From CAZKXU01 sp964556665 (lineage in GTDB: Bacteria > Bdellovibrionota_C > UBA2361 > CAZKXU01), in the NCBI GenBank assembly GCA_964556665.1, contig CAZKXU010000017.1, positions 1 through 44,470 on the forward strand: a DNA stretch of 44,470 nucleotides. The letters run 5' to 3'. This document shows, piece by piece, positions 8,294 to 16,019 of the stretch; position 1 is the stretch's first letter; every line of letters begins with the position of its first letter. The notes beneath the pieces are model-generated. The model made no database searches, had not been told where the DNA came from, and was given only the letters and a program-made list of their open reading frames with translations. The translations under genes were made by a program, and so were the position numbers.

Positions 8294-9460
8294 ATGATTG
8301 CACGTGAGCTATCTATCCCAACTAACAGAGATTTTTTTCTCTTTGGTCCACGCCAAACAGGGAAAACTTCCCTTATTGAGAGAAAATTCAACCCAGATTC
8401 GATCTTTCCAATTAACCTTTTTGATAATGAAACCTACCTTAGGTATTTGGGACATCCACAGATACTTTCTCAGGAGATAAACGCCCTTAGTCCGCAGATT
8501 ACCCATATTTTTATCGATGAAGTGCAGCGTGTACCTGAGCTATTGAATGAAGTTCAGATTCAGATCGATAAACGATCTTCACGCAAGTTTATTCTGACTG
8601 GATCAAGTGCGCGTAAGCTAAAAAAAATTCAGGCCAACTTACTTGGGGGTAGAGCTTGGAATTTAAATTTATTCCCTTTTACGTCACATGAACTAGGAGC
8701 AAGTTTTAACTTACCTAGAGCTCTACAATATGGGACTCTCCCGCGCATCTACTTGGCCGATTCCGACCGTGATCGGGAAGAGTACCTACGCAGCTATCTG
8801 GAGATATATATTGAGCAGGAGATAAAGGCTGAAGCACTAGCTCGTAATTTAACCAGCTTTACCAGATTTTTAAACATTGCAGCCCAACAAAATGCCGAGC
8901 AGATTAACTTTTCAGCTATTGCCAAAGATACGGGAGCATCCCGACAGAGTGTTCAAAATTACTTTGCAATCTTAGAAGACACATTAATCGGCAAAATTTT
9001 ATTGCCGTACCACCACTCTGAGCGTAAGCGCCATAAGTTGGCGCCTAAGTTCTATTTTTTTGATACCGGTGTATATCATGTAATTCAACAAAAACTAAAA
9101 GCGCCACTACTGCCGGGAACCTATGAATTTGGGATTGCCTTTGAAACATTTATGATTAATGAAATATTTAGAATAAATTCATATCAACGCAAGGATTGGA
9201 AGATTGGATTTCTAAGAACAGTAAATGATGTGGAAGTTGATATTGTAATAGAAACTCCTAATGCTGAGGTGATCGGCATTGAAATAAAGAGTAAAGAGCT
9301 GCCGCATGAATTGGATTTTAGCTCCGGCCAGGACGCTCTTAAGAGAGTAGTGCCCAAAGCCTCTTTTTATTGTGCATGCAGCGGCTCTACCAAGCGGTTA
9401 GTAAGGGATGCGCATATATGGCCCTTTCAAGATGTATTAGAGATGTTAAGGAAACTTTAA
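8294..9460 (+). CDS. AAA_14 / DUF4143 ATPase
   Basis: A 388-residue protein with an N-terminal P-loop domain and a C-terminal DUF4143 domain. Walker A is GPRQTGKT (residues 18-25), Walker B is IFIDEVQ, and LTGSSARKL is the conserved sensor segment. A winged-helix-like region follows (AKDTGASRQSVQNYF). The tail has VEVDIVIE followed by GIEIKSKE, the D...ExK pattern of nuclease-like DUF4143 ends. The function of the family is unknown; it is widespread and often sporadically distributed. I take ATG 8294 as the start because the paralogue at 20143 begins at the same point relative to its P-loop. A TTG at 8258 would extend it by 12 residues through the dyad. It is the first gene of the accessory island. 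Confidence 0.9.
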   Translation: MIARELSIPTNRDFFLFGPRQTGKTSLIERKFNPDSIFPINLFDNETYLRYLGHPQILSQEINALSPQITHIFIDEVQRVPELLNEVQIQIDKRSSRKFILTGSSARKLKKIQANLLGGRAWNLNLFPFTSHELGASFNLPRALQYGTLPRIYLADSDRDREEYLRSYLEIYIEQEIKAEALARNLTSFTRFLNIAAQQNAEQINFSAIAKDTGASRQSVQNYFAILEDTLIGKILLPYHHSERKRHKLAPKFYFFDTGVYHVIQQKLKAPLLPGTYEFGIAFETFMINEIFRINSYQRKDWKIGFLRTVNDVEVDIVIETPNAEVIGIEIKSKELPHELDFSSGQDALKRVVPKASFYCACSGSTKRLVRDAHIWPFQDVLEMLRKL

Positions 9461-9503
9461 GTAGCTCCTGTCCTAACAGCCAGGAACTGTTGAGAATGCT
9501 AAT

Positions 9504-9581
9504 AGCTGAATTCTAAAACGAAGTGCAACACTTAGTATCCTTAATGATCCTAAGTATTGCAGTTCGTTTTTAAATTCAGCT
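9504..9581. repeat. 78-bp imperfect palindrome
   Basis: The left arm starts AGCTGAATT and the right arm ends AATTCAGCT; inner blocks AAACGAA, TGCAA and ACTTAG pair with CTAAGT, TTGCA and TTCGTTT, with several mismatches. It lies about 40 bases after the ATPase gene. It may be a transcription terminator or a small non-autonomous mobile element with terminal inverted repeats. No T-run follows, which makes the second reading a little more likely. Confidence 0.6.
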
Positions 9582-9626
9582 CGAAATTATGGCGCCACCT
9601 TATTCAGGCTACCTATCTTCACCAAC

Positions 9627-9728
9627 TGGAGCCACCCTACTTTGTAACCCCTTAATTTCATTGGAGACGATGATGGTCAAGTTGTTTTTTTACCTAATTT
9701 CAAGTGGTTAGAAAGTAGGGTGGCTCCA
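9627..9728. repeat. 17-bp perfect inverted repeat with 68-bp spacer
   Basis: TGGAGCCACCCTACTTT (9627-9643) is matched in inverse orientation by 9712-9728. The right arm lies inside the 3' end of the minus-strand gene at 9677-10096. The word GTGGCTCCA appears again at 10863-10871, just after the CBS-protein stop. The three copies surround the accessory genes. The role is unknown. Confidence 0.65.
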
Positions 9729-10096
9729 ATTCGGAAGAGATAAGTTGCGTTACCCAAATAAGTTTGCATGTCGCACCATGGGATCCCAGCAAGTCTAGCT
9801 GCAGCGACTGTTACTGTAGTTATATACTTAGAACGAAATATCTGAGCGCAACTGGCCAAATAAGGAACGTAACTTTCTGGCACACCGAGGCATGAAAAAA
9901 TTGGAGCATAGTCTGCATGAAATTCCCAAGTTGATTCGGAATATATTGCGGCGTTCATACCTGGGAAACTACGTCTTTTTAACTCCGCTCTCCCTTCTCG
10001 ATGAATTCTCTCTAGCGCCGATTTAGAGAGACGTAAATCTCCGAGCTCCCCATTTGGCTCTCTATTTCTTCTAATTCCCGTTGGACCAAAATTCAT
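9677..10096 (-). CDS. hypothetical protein
   Basis: A 139-residue protein that I do not recognise. The N-terminal 45 residues are rich in Arg and Glu and probably helical; the middle contains aromatic and Cys residues (WEFHADYAPIFSCLGV, then PYLASCAQIF), and the C-terminal half is moderately hydrophobic without a clear membrane segment. A good promoter precedes it on the minus strand (10103-10130), leaving almost no leader before the ATG. Part of its last codons is made by the right arm of the 17-bp inverted repeat, so the C-terminus may have been altered by a mobile-element event. It lies alone between palindromes in the accessory island. Confidence 0.6.
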   Translation of the reverse strand: MNFGPTGIRRNREPNGELGDLRLSKSALERIHREGRAELKRRSFPGMNAAIYSESTWEFHADYAPIFSCLGVPESYVPYLASCAQIFRSKYITTVTVAAARLAGIPWCDMQTYLGNATYLFRIGATLLSNHLKLGKKTT

Positions 10097-10102
10097 TGTA
10101 AA

Positions 10103-10130
10103 ATTATAACAGCCTTGAATTCTTAAGCAA
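10103..10130 (-). promoter_or_regulatory. sigma-70-like promoter for the minus-strand hypothetical gene
   Basis: On the minus strand TTGCTT (10130-10125) and TATAAT (10108-10103) are separated by 16 bp. The predicted start of transcription falls within a few bases of the ATG at 10096, so the transcript would be leaderless or nearly so. Confidence 0.5.
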
Positions 10131-10162
10131 TTTTGGAGGTATTAAGCGATATTAAGTCCAAT

Positions 10163-10191
10163 TTGATTAGCAAGATATGCATTGTTATAGT
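10163..10191 (+). promoter_or_regulatory. sigma-70-like promoter for the small cassette gene
   Basis: TTGATT (10163-10168) and TATAGT (10186-10191) are separated by 17 bp. Transcription would begin near 10198, at the left arm of the inverted repeat that brackets the gene at 10267. Confidence 0.55.
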
Positions 10192-10200
10192 TAAGCCCTA

Positions 10201-10575
10201 AAGAAGGGCTGCGCCTAAGAGTTGTAATAGAAGGTAGAAGGGTCCGAAAACAGAAAGGAGGGTTGCATGGCGATCTTCAAAGGCAAGAAGATCAGAGTTA
10301 AAGTCGCTAACGTCTATCCGGGGAGAAACGGAAGGATGATTTGTGCGGATAACAAATTCTTCCGCGTACCAGTTCGATGCTTCCCGCAAGAAATCCATAT
10401 CGGGGATTGGTTGACCCTTGAAGTCAGGTCGCTCAAGCCTCGATCCGGCAACTACATGGTCAGCGGGGCTAGACGTGGCAGACAGCCCGGAAAGCCCAGG
10501 GTGGCCGAAGATGACAAGGACGACCGGAAAAAGAAAGGAGGGGCCTCATAAAGGTTTAAGGCGCAGCCCCTTCTT
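10201..10575. repeat. inverted-repeat-bounded unit around a small gene
   Basis: AAGAAGGGCTGCGCCT at 10201-10216 is matched in inverse orientation by 10559-10575 with a single extra C. The pair encloses one complete small gene. Because transcription should start near the left arm and end in the right arm, the two ends of the mRNA could pair, or the left arm could compete with the terminator hairpin (10531-10579) that uses the same right-arm bases. The left arm also forms its own short hairpin (GCCCT 10195-10199 with AGGGC 10205-10209). Confidence 0.65.
10267..10551 (+). CDS. small basic protein, possible beta-barrel/OB-like fold
   Basis: A 94-residue protein of unknown family. Residues 1-70 alternate basic and hydrophobic positions (KKIRVKVANVYPG, then GDWLTLEVRSLKP), suggesting a small beta-barrel of the OB or S1 kind; the C-terminal 25 residues are charged and probably disordered. 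It has the strongest Shine-Dalgarno sequence in the window (AAAGGAGGG at 10254-10262, 4 bases before the ATG), its own promoter and its own terminator. Codon usage looks GC-richer at third positions than in neighbouring genes. It is bracketed by inverted repeats. All this suggests an acquired, self-contained unit. A nucleic-acid-binding role would fit the fold guess but is inference only. Confidence 0.75.
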   Translation: MAIFKGKKIRVKVANVYPGRNGRMICADNKFFRVPVRCFPQEIHIGDWLTLEVRSLKPRSGNYMVSGARRGRQPGKPRVAEDDKDDRKKKGGAS

Positions 10576-10579
10576 TTTT
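10531..10579 (+). terminator. rho-independent terminator of the small cassette gene
   Basis: AAGAAAGGAGGGGC (10531-10544) pairs with GCCCCTTCTTTTTT (10566-10579), giving a long stem with a T-run on its 3' side. The stop codon of the small gene (10549-10551) lies in the loop, so termination overlaps the end of the coding region. Confidence 0.65.
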
Positions 10580-10882
10580 CTCCGAAAATTGTCCGGGTTT
10601 ATAGATATTTTTTTATACACCAAAGATGCGAACTGTCTCTTACTTTAATGCCTGGTAACAAGCCTTATATACAGATTCCGTTGCGCTATGTTTCGAGATT
10701 GAGTGGATGTCCTGGAATATCCCCGAAACGTTACAATTATTAAGCAGCATTTTTATTTTTTGGTACCATCCTACTCTTTAATTATCTGAAATTCAGGAGA
10801 TTATTTTCGCAGGCTGAAGATACATTGGGCAATCATAATCTATTCAGTGATTTTTAAAATTGTGTGGCTCCAGAAAATAGGA
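10580..10882. other. intergenic stretch, no gene seen
   Basis: An AT-rich gap between the small cassette gene and the convergent CBS-domain gene. A weak stem (GTTTCG 10690-10695 with CGAAAC 10724-10729) and the GTGGCTCCA word at 10863-10871 are the only structures noticed. Confidence 0.4.
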
Positions 10883-11731
10883 TTACGTCCAAAGCTCAAG
10901 TGGTGCATTATGTACTAAAGTTCTAAGAATATCATTGGTAGTAAGAATGCCTACTAGTTTTTTATCTTCATCTACAATTGGCATTGAACTAACTTTTTCT
11001 ACAAACATTATCTGTGCTATTAATCGAATCGCTGTATTGGGACGAGCTGTAAGCACATTTGTTGTCATTATGTTTTTGATTGGGCTTTTTAATTGCTGTT
11101 TTGAACTTAACTCCTCTCCGATATGTGCAATATTTAAAGATAAAAAATCTCTATCAGATATGATGCCAACTAACTTTCCCTGTTGTGAGGTTATTGGTAG
11201 GTGACGAAACCTTTTCTCCTTAATTAAATTCCATGCTTGTTCAACAACATTGTTGATATCCAGTGTAATTACAGGGGAACTCATAATCTGAGATGCAACT
11301 ATAGCAGGTTCCTTTTTCGCCATAGGGCGATCAAGTTTAGCATATGGATTATTATGTGTGGATTGTTGTTCATATTTGTTGTTTTTTCGAGAGAGGATTG
11401 TATCTGACACTTCATAAGTTGGAATGATTGGCGATACTGCGGAGATCTTACCTCTTCTAACTATAGTTTGGTTATTTGCTGCGCTTTCAGCTTTAGTAGG
11501 GACAGCCCCTGAACTTGCCAAAGCTGTTGCTAGACCATTTGATGGAAAGAGTTGCGGTAAAATAGTTTGAGGTTCATTACTGATATCTACTGAGACATCA
11601 TCCTCCGTTATTGTTTGGTCTGCTAAATTAAATGGCGCTGCATTTTCGGTATTTAGTCCTTCGACATTAGCAATTGATGGTGCATAAATAGTCTGACCAC
11701 CTGTAATGTTGGATATATAAAACATATTCAT
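10883..11731 (-). CDS. tandem CBS-domain protein
   Basis: A 282-residue protein. Residues 1 to about 145 are low-complexity and probably disordered, rich in Asn, Ser, Thr and Ala. Residues about 148-205 and 215-275 form two CBS domains: the first has IMSSPVITLDINNVVEQAW...FRHLPI...LVGIISDRD and the second IMTTNVLTARPNTAIRLIA...VSSMPIVDEDKKLVGILTTND. CBS pairs bind adenine nucleotides or similar ligands and usually regulate a partner; here no enzyme or transporter domain is fused, so the partner is unknown. It stands alone on the minus strand inside the accessory island, facing the small cassette gene. Confidence 0.85.
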   Translation of the reverse strand: MNMFYISNITGGQTIYAPSIANVEGLNTENAAPFNLADQTITEDDVSVDISNEPQTILPQLFPSNGLATALASSGAVPTKAESAANNQTIVRRGKISAVSPIIPTYEVSDTILSRKNNKYEQQSTHNNPYAKLDRPMAKKEPAIVASQIMSSPVITLDINNVVEQAWNLIKEKRFRHLPITSQQGKLVGIISDRDFLSLNIAHIGEELSSKQQLKSPIKNIMTTNVLTARPNTAIRLIAQIMFVEKVSSMPIVDEDKKLVGILTTNDILRTLVHNAPLELWT

Positions 11732-11773
11732 TAGGATGCTTAAAATCAGTAGTAAAATTCCGGTCTTTCAAGC

Positions 11774-11895
11774 CATACTCCCTGCTAGTTAAGATCTTTC
11801 AAAAGTCAGGCTACCTAATTAAATCAGTTGAAGTTCTCGATATATTAGGAGAGACCCAGCGTGTTAATCAGATGCTCCGCAATAAGCGCTCCTTA
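11774..11895 (+). pseudogene. degraded copy of the 3' end of the RNA methyltransferase gene
   Basis: Positions 11800-11843 match 8131-8174, the end of the RNA methyltransferase gene, at 40 of 44 bases. Further on, 11879-11891 match 8223-8235 (across that gene's stop codon) at 13 of 13. In frame it reads FQKSGYLIKSVEVLD against LQKSGYLIRSVEVLD in the intact protein. Homology starts around 11774 with small deletions. The changes are mostly at third positions, so the copy diverged as coding sequence before it was truncated. It marks the right edge of the accessory island whose left edge is the intact gene. Confidence 0.75.
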
Positions 11896-11977
11896 CCGAA
11901 CAGTGTTGTCATCATATTATTTGCCGTAACAGGCCAGGTGTATTTATCTAACTAGCTGAAAATATTGAGTTTTGTTA

Positions 11978-11983
11978 TATAAT
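11978..11983 (+). promoter_or_regulatory. possible -10 box upstream of alaS
   Basis: TATAAT lies 80 bases before the alaS ATG in an AT-rich region. No clear -35 box is seen. It is the only good -10 match in the gap between the pseudogene and alaS. Confidence 0.4.
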
Positions 11984-12063
11984 GGAAGCTTTACTCTTAG
12001 TTCGACAGAAACTCATTTATTTACTATCCTAAGCCTATAACTTATTAAACTTATTATATATTC

Positions 12064-14715
12064 ATGAAAGGCTCAGAGATTAGATCCGCATTCCTAGAAT
12101 ACTTTAAGAAAAAAAGTCATACGATTGTTAGCTCATCCTCGCTTGTACCGGCCAACGATCCGACAATTCTTTTTTCTAATGCCGGGATGAATCAGTTTAA
12201 AGACTGCTTTCTTGGTACTGATAAGCGCGCCTACTCTCGCGCAGTCTCTTCACAAAAATGTTTGCGCATCAGCGGCAAGCATAACGACCTTGAGAATGTT
12301 GGAGTAACAGCACGTCATCATACTTTTTTTGAGATGCTCGGTAACTTTTCTTTCGGCGATTATTTTAAAATAGACGCGATCAAATTCGGCTGGGAGTTTG
12401 TTACTGAGGTATTAAAGCTTCCAAAATCAAGATTATGGGCCACGGTATATAAAGAAGATGAAGAGGCTTTTAAGCTCTGGAGTGAGCTAACTGACATAAA
12501 TCCTGATCGAATTTTAAAGATGGAGAAGGATTCCAACTTCTGGGCGATGGGTGATACAGGGCCGTGCGGACCATGTTCCGAGCTCTTCTACTATGTTGGA
12601 AAAGAGGAGAAAAACCAGTGCGAGGAAGATTTTAGAAAAGACGATGGATCGTATCTAGAGATCTGGAACCTTGTTTTTATGCAGTTTGATCGAAGTGCAG
12701 ACGGCAAGCTTTCGCCGCTTCCAAAACCCTCTGTCGACACAGGTATGGGGCTTGAGCGCGCTGCAGCGGTTGTGCAGGGTGCACGTTCAAACTACGACAC
12801 CGATCTGTTAAGGGATATTATCACCGTTTGTGAGAAGCTCTCCGGATTTAAGTATGATGGCTCGTCCTTTGAAGTTCGGGATCTGCGCACAGACAAGGCG
12901 TATGCACGGGATGTAGCGATGCGGGTAATTGCCGATCATTCACGCGCTGTAGCTTTTTTAATCGCTGATGGTGTGCTTCCTGGGGCTGATGGTCGCGGGT
13001 ATGTGCTGCGGAGGCTCATCCGACGCGCTGTACGACATGGACGGGTGCTACAGTTTAAAGAGCCGTTCTTTAAAGACACGGTTAAGGCGGTAGTTAAGAT
13101 GATGGGAGAGCCATATCAGGAGCTAGAAGCTCCATATCCGGAGCTCCTAGAGCGAGTTGATACTATCGTCAGGGTGGCTGATGCCGAGGAGCGCAAGTTT
13201 CATGAGACCTTGGATGCAGGTCTTGAGATTCTAAACCGCGAGGTCGCAAAACTTCCTAAGAATACCCCCTTCCCTGGACAGGTCGCTTTTCTTCTGCATG
13301 ACACTTACGGATTCCCTCTGGATTTAACCGCAGATGCTCTTAAGGCTTACAGTCTAAATGTTGATGTTGCAGCCTTTGAGCAGGCTATGGAGGCGCAAAA
13401 ACACCGCTCTCGTAGTGATCGTGAGTCAAAAGGTCATACCTACAGTTCAGTAAAAATCGAAGCAGATAAGACAGATTTTCTTGGATATGAGAGCACTTTA
13501 GCGGAGAGCAGCTTGGCTGCCGTTCTGCCCTCAGAAAACGGAGAGATCTCATTGATTTTTAAGGCTACTCCTTTTTATGCCGAGTCGGGCGGCCAGGTCG
13601 GAGATACCGGTACCATAGAATTTAAGGATGTGCGGCTTAAGGTCACAGATACCCAGAAAGTACAGGAGAATTACTACGTACATCACTGTCAGGTACTTGA
13701 GGGGGACTTCTCGCCTAAACTAATAGGAGCAAAGGCTTCTCTTGTAGTTGATAAAAAAAGAAGAGAGAGGATTCGTAATAATCACTCCGCTACCCACATC
13801 GTGCATGCAGCCTTAAGAAATATACTTGGATCGCATATTAAGCAGGCCGGTTCGCGGGTTGATGAAAATACTTTAAGATTCGACTTCTCTCATTTTGAGT
13901 CTATCACTGAGGCTCAGATGAACGAGATTCAGCAGTTCATTGCTTCCGAAATCCGAGCTAATCATGAGGTGCATACAAAAGTACTTCCACTTGATGAAGC
14001 TAGAAAAACAGGGGCAGTAGCCCTCTTTGGCGAGAAATATGGAAGTATGGTTCGTATCGTCGAGATCGGAGCAAAAAGCGTTGAGTTTTGCGGAGGAACA
14101 CATGTTACGAGATCCGGAGACATTGGCTTTGTAATGTTGGCAAATGAGGGCGGCATCGCTGCAGGGGTACGTCGAATCGAATGTTGGAGCGGAGCAGCGG
14201 CAGAGGAGCGGCTTCTCATAGAGAGAGCGGAACGGCTCAAAATCGTAGAATTGCTTAAGGGTGGAGATGAAGATCTAGCAGAAAAAGTTGAGAAGATAAT
14301 TGCGCGCCAGAAAGCCTTGGAACGGGAGATCGATGGGATGAAAGGAAAACTTGCTTCAGCTTCGAGTGTTGAGCTTGAGAACAAGGCACGCCTCTCTCCT
14401 AAAGGTATAAAGGTCATTGCTGAGCGTGTGGATGCGGCAGATACAGATACTCTAAGATCGATGGTAGATAGATTACGGTTAAAGCTTGGATCTGGAGTAG
14501 TCGCATTAGCCTCTAAGCAGGGTGAGCAGGCTGTCGTTGTTGCCGGAGTAACTGCTGATCTGACCGCCAATATCAGTGCCGGTAACTTAGTAAAAGAAGC
14601 GTCTAAGCAGTTTGGCGGTCGAGGCGGTGGGAGAGCCGACTTTGCCCAGGCGGGAGGGCTTGACCCGGCGCGTATGGGTGATGCATTAGAGAAGTTGTAT
14701 CAGTTGGTGGGGTGA
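12064..14715 (+). CDS. alaS: alanyl-tRNA synthetase
   Basis: An 883-residue class II synthetase that charges tRNA-Ala. It has the N-terminal catalytic domain (from IRSAFLEYF, with the motif FSNAGMNQFKDCF), a tRNA-recognition region and the editing domain with zinc ligands H574 and H578 in HSATH and C676 and H680 in CGGTH. The C-terminal C-Ala domain ends in a GGRGGGRADFAQAGG segment. Length and order are typical of bacterial AlaRS. It is the first gene of a plus-strand core run; a palindromic repeat at 14736 follows it and may end the transcript. Confidence 0.98.
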   Translation: MKGSEIRSAFLEYFKKKSHTIVSSSSLVPANDPTILFSNAGMNQFKDCFLGTDKRAYSRAVSSQKCLRISGKHNDLENVGVTARHHTFFEMLGNFSFGDYFKIDAIKFGWEFVTEVLKLPKSRLWATVYKEDEEAFKLWSELTDINPDRILKMEKDSNFWAMGDTGPCGPCSELFYYVGKEEKNQCEEDFRKDDGSYLEIWNLVFMQFDRSADGKLSPLPKPSVDTGMGLERAAAVVQGARSNYDTDLLRDIITVCEKLSGFKYDGSSFEVRDLRTDKAYARDVAMRVIADHSRAVAFLIADGVLPGADGRGYVLRRLIRRAVRHGRVLQFKEPFFKDTVKAVVKMMGEPYQELEAPYPELLERVDTIVRVADAEERKFHETLDAGLEILNREVAKLPKNTPFPGQVAFLLHDTYGFPLDLTADALKAYSLNVDVAAFEQAMEAQKHRSRSDRESKGHTYSSVKIEADKTDFLGYESTLAESSLAAVLPSENGEISLIFKATPFYAESGGQVGDTGTIEFKDVRLKVTDTQKVQENYYVHHCQVLEGDFSPKLIGAKASLVVDKKRRERIRNNHSATHIVHAALRNILGSHIKQAGSRVDENTLRFDFSHFESITEAQMNEIQQFIASEIRANHEVHTKVLPLDEARKTGAVALFGEKYGSMVRIVEIGAKSVEFCGGTHVTRSGDIGFVMLANEGGIAAGVRRIECWSGAAAEERLLIERAERLKIVELLKGGDEDLAEKVEKIIARQKALEREIDGMKGKLASASSVELENKARLSPKGIKVIAERVDAADTDTLRSMVDRLRLKLGSGVVALASKQGEQAVVVAGVTADLTANISAGNLVKEASKQFGGRGGGRADFAQAGGLDPARMGDALEKLYQLVG

Positions 14716-14735
14716 GTTTATTTACAACCTCACTC

Positions 14736-14812
14736 ACTGGGACCGCGGGCTTCTAGCCCGCAAACGGACTAGCTGCCAGTTCGTTTGCGGGCTGGAAGCC
14801 CGCGGTCCCAGT
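14736..14812. repeat. interspersed palindromic repeat, near-perfect copy
   Basis: Two 31-bp arms (14736-14766 and 14782-14812) differ at one position and flank a 15-base loop. The arms begin ACTGGGACCGCGGGCTTC. This is the best-preserved member of the family and could serve as an alaS terminator or mRNA 3'-end stabiliser. Confidence 0.85.
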
Positions 14813-14845
14813 GCGTTTTAGTTTATTTTATTTGGGAATTATACC

Positions 14846-15859
14846 TTGGCTACAATAAAACAGCTACGCAAAGTTAAAAATGGGGATCCTCGATCAACTG
14901 AGAAGGAAGCGAATATCAAAGTTTCCGATACCGGAGTATTGCAGGTTCTGGTTGGGGAAACTGATAGAAATATAAAAACCATTGAACGTGAGTTGGACGT
15001 GACGGTAGGACGGGATCATGAAGGACTCGTTGTTAAGGGGCTAGACTCCGCTGTCGACCTAGCAGCCGACCTGATGACCCAGCTTAGAGATCTAATTCAA
15101 CGCGGCGAGACAATCTATCCTGATGATATCGATCGTGGCATCAAGATGCTCTCCTCTAACCGTCATTTAAAGCTCGCCGATCTTTTTAAGGAGCAGCTAA
15201 AGGTTCATGGCAGAAAGAATGCTATTGCTCCTAGAACCTTTCGCCAAAAAAACTATATAGAGCAGATCGGTAAAAATGACATCGTTTTCGGTATAGGTCC
15301 TGCAGGTACAGGTAAGACATATCTGGCGATGGCAACAGCAGTAAATGCGCTACTTAATCGTGAGGTAAAGCGTGTAGTTCTTTGCCGTCCAGCTGTTGAG
15401 GCCGGTGAGAAGCTAGGATTTTTGCCTGGTGATATGGCCGAAAAGGTAAATCCGTATCTAAGGCCGTTGTATGATGCCTTACATGATATGGTGGAGTTTG
15501 ATCGTGCGCATGAAATGGTAGAGAAGGGGCAGATTGAAGTAGCGCCGCTTGCTTTTATGCGCGGCCGTACACTTTCAAATGCCTTTGTTATCTTAGATGA
15601 GGCGCAGAATACCACTCCTGTGCAGATGAAGATGTTTCTTACCCGTGTTGGCTTCGGTTCTAAGTGTGTAGTCACCGGGGATATTACACAGATAGATCTG
15701 CCGCGCGGTCAGCAATCAGGACTAATTCATGCGATCAGTATTTTAAAAGAGGTACCCGGACTAGCATTTGTGCATTTTACTGATGAAGATGTAATACGCC
15801 ACCCTGTGGTTGGACGAATTGTGAGGGCGTATGACAAGAAGGGGGATGGCGAGGCTTAG
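14846..15859 (+). CDS. phoH: PhoH family ATPase
   Basis: A 337-residue PhoH/PhoL-type P-loop protein. A KH-like N-terminal part (about 25-90) precedes the ATPase domain, which has Walker A GPAGTGKT at residues 151-158 and Walker B VILDEAQN near 250, plus the family motif VVTGDITQIDLP. The start is a TTG at 14846, the first possible start after the in-frame stop at 14819. PhoH is linked to RNA metabolism and sits next to a 7TM-HD protein and ybeY in many bacteria, exactly as here (genes at 16020 and 17741). A role in ribosome or RNA maturation is inferred from that conserved trio. Confidence 0.95.
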   Translation: MATIKQLRKVKNGDPRSTEKEANIKVSDTGVLQVLVGETDRNIKTIERELDVTVGRDHEGLVVKGLDSAVDLAADLMTQLRDLIQRGETIYPDDIDRGIKMLSSNRHLKLADLFKEQLKVHGRKNAIAPRTFRQKNYIEQIGKNDIVFGIGPAGTGKTYLAMATAVNALLNREVKRVVLCRPAVEAGEKLGFLPGDMAEKVNPYLRPLYDALHDMVEFDRAHEMVEKGQIEVAPLAFMRGRTLSNAFVILDEAQNTTPVQMKMFLTRVGFGSKCVVTGDITQIDLPRGQQSGLIHAISILKEVPGLAFVHFTDEDVIRHPVVGRIVRAYDKKGDGEA

Positions 15860-15907
15860 AGGGGGAAAATTTAACTGTGGTTAACTTTCCGTTTTTGACT
15901 TTTTACT

Positions 15908-15954
15908 TATAGCAAGTGACAGAATACCGTATCGTTATTCTGTCACTTGCTATA
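15908..15954. repeat. perfect 19-bp inverted repeat, first of two related dyads
   Basis: Arms 15908-15926 (TATAGCAAGTGACAGAATA) and 15936-15954 are perfectly complementary around a 9-base loop. Its inner 27 bp (15918-15944) closely resemble the second dyad at 15984-16010. No T-run follows, so a simple terminator is less likely than a protein-binding site or RNA structure. Confidence 0.7.
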
Positions 15955-15983
15955 GCCTGGCCATGGATGGTCAAAGGCCGACA

Positions 15984-16010
15984 GACAAAATAACGGTACG
16001 TTATTTTGTC
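15984..16010. repeat. perfect 12-bp inverted repeat just before the 7TM-HD gene
   Basis: GACAAAATAACG (15984-15995) pairs with 15999-16010 around a 3-base centre. It ends 9 bases before the ATG at 16020, where a ribosome-binding site should be, and no Shine-Dalgarno sequence is seen. Its centre is 66 bp from that of the similar dyad at 15918-15944. Confidence 0.7.
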
Positions 16011-16019
16011 ATTTAGTAT

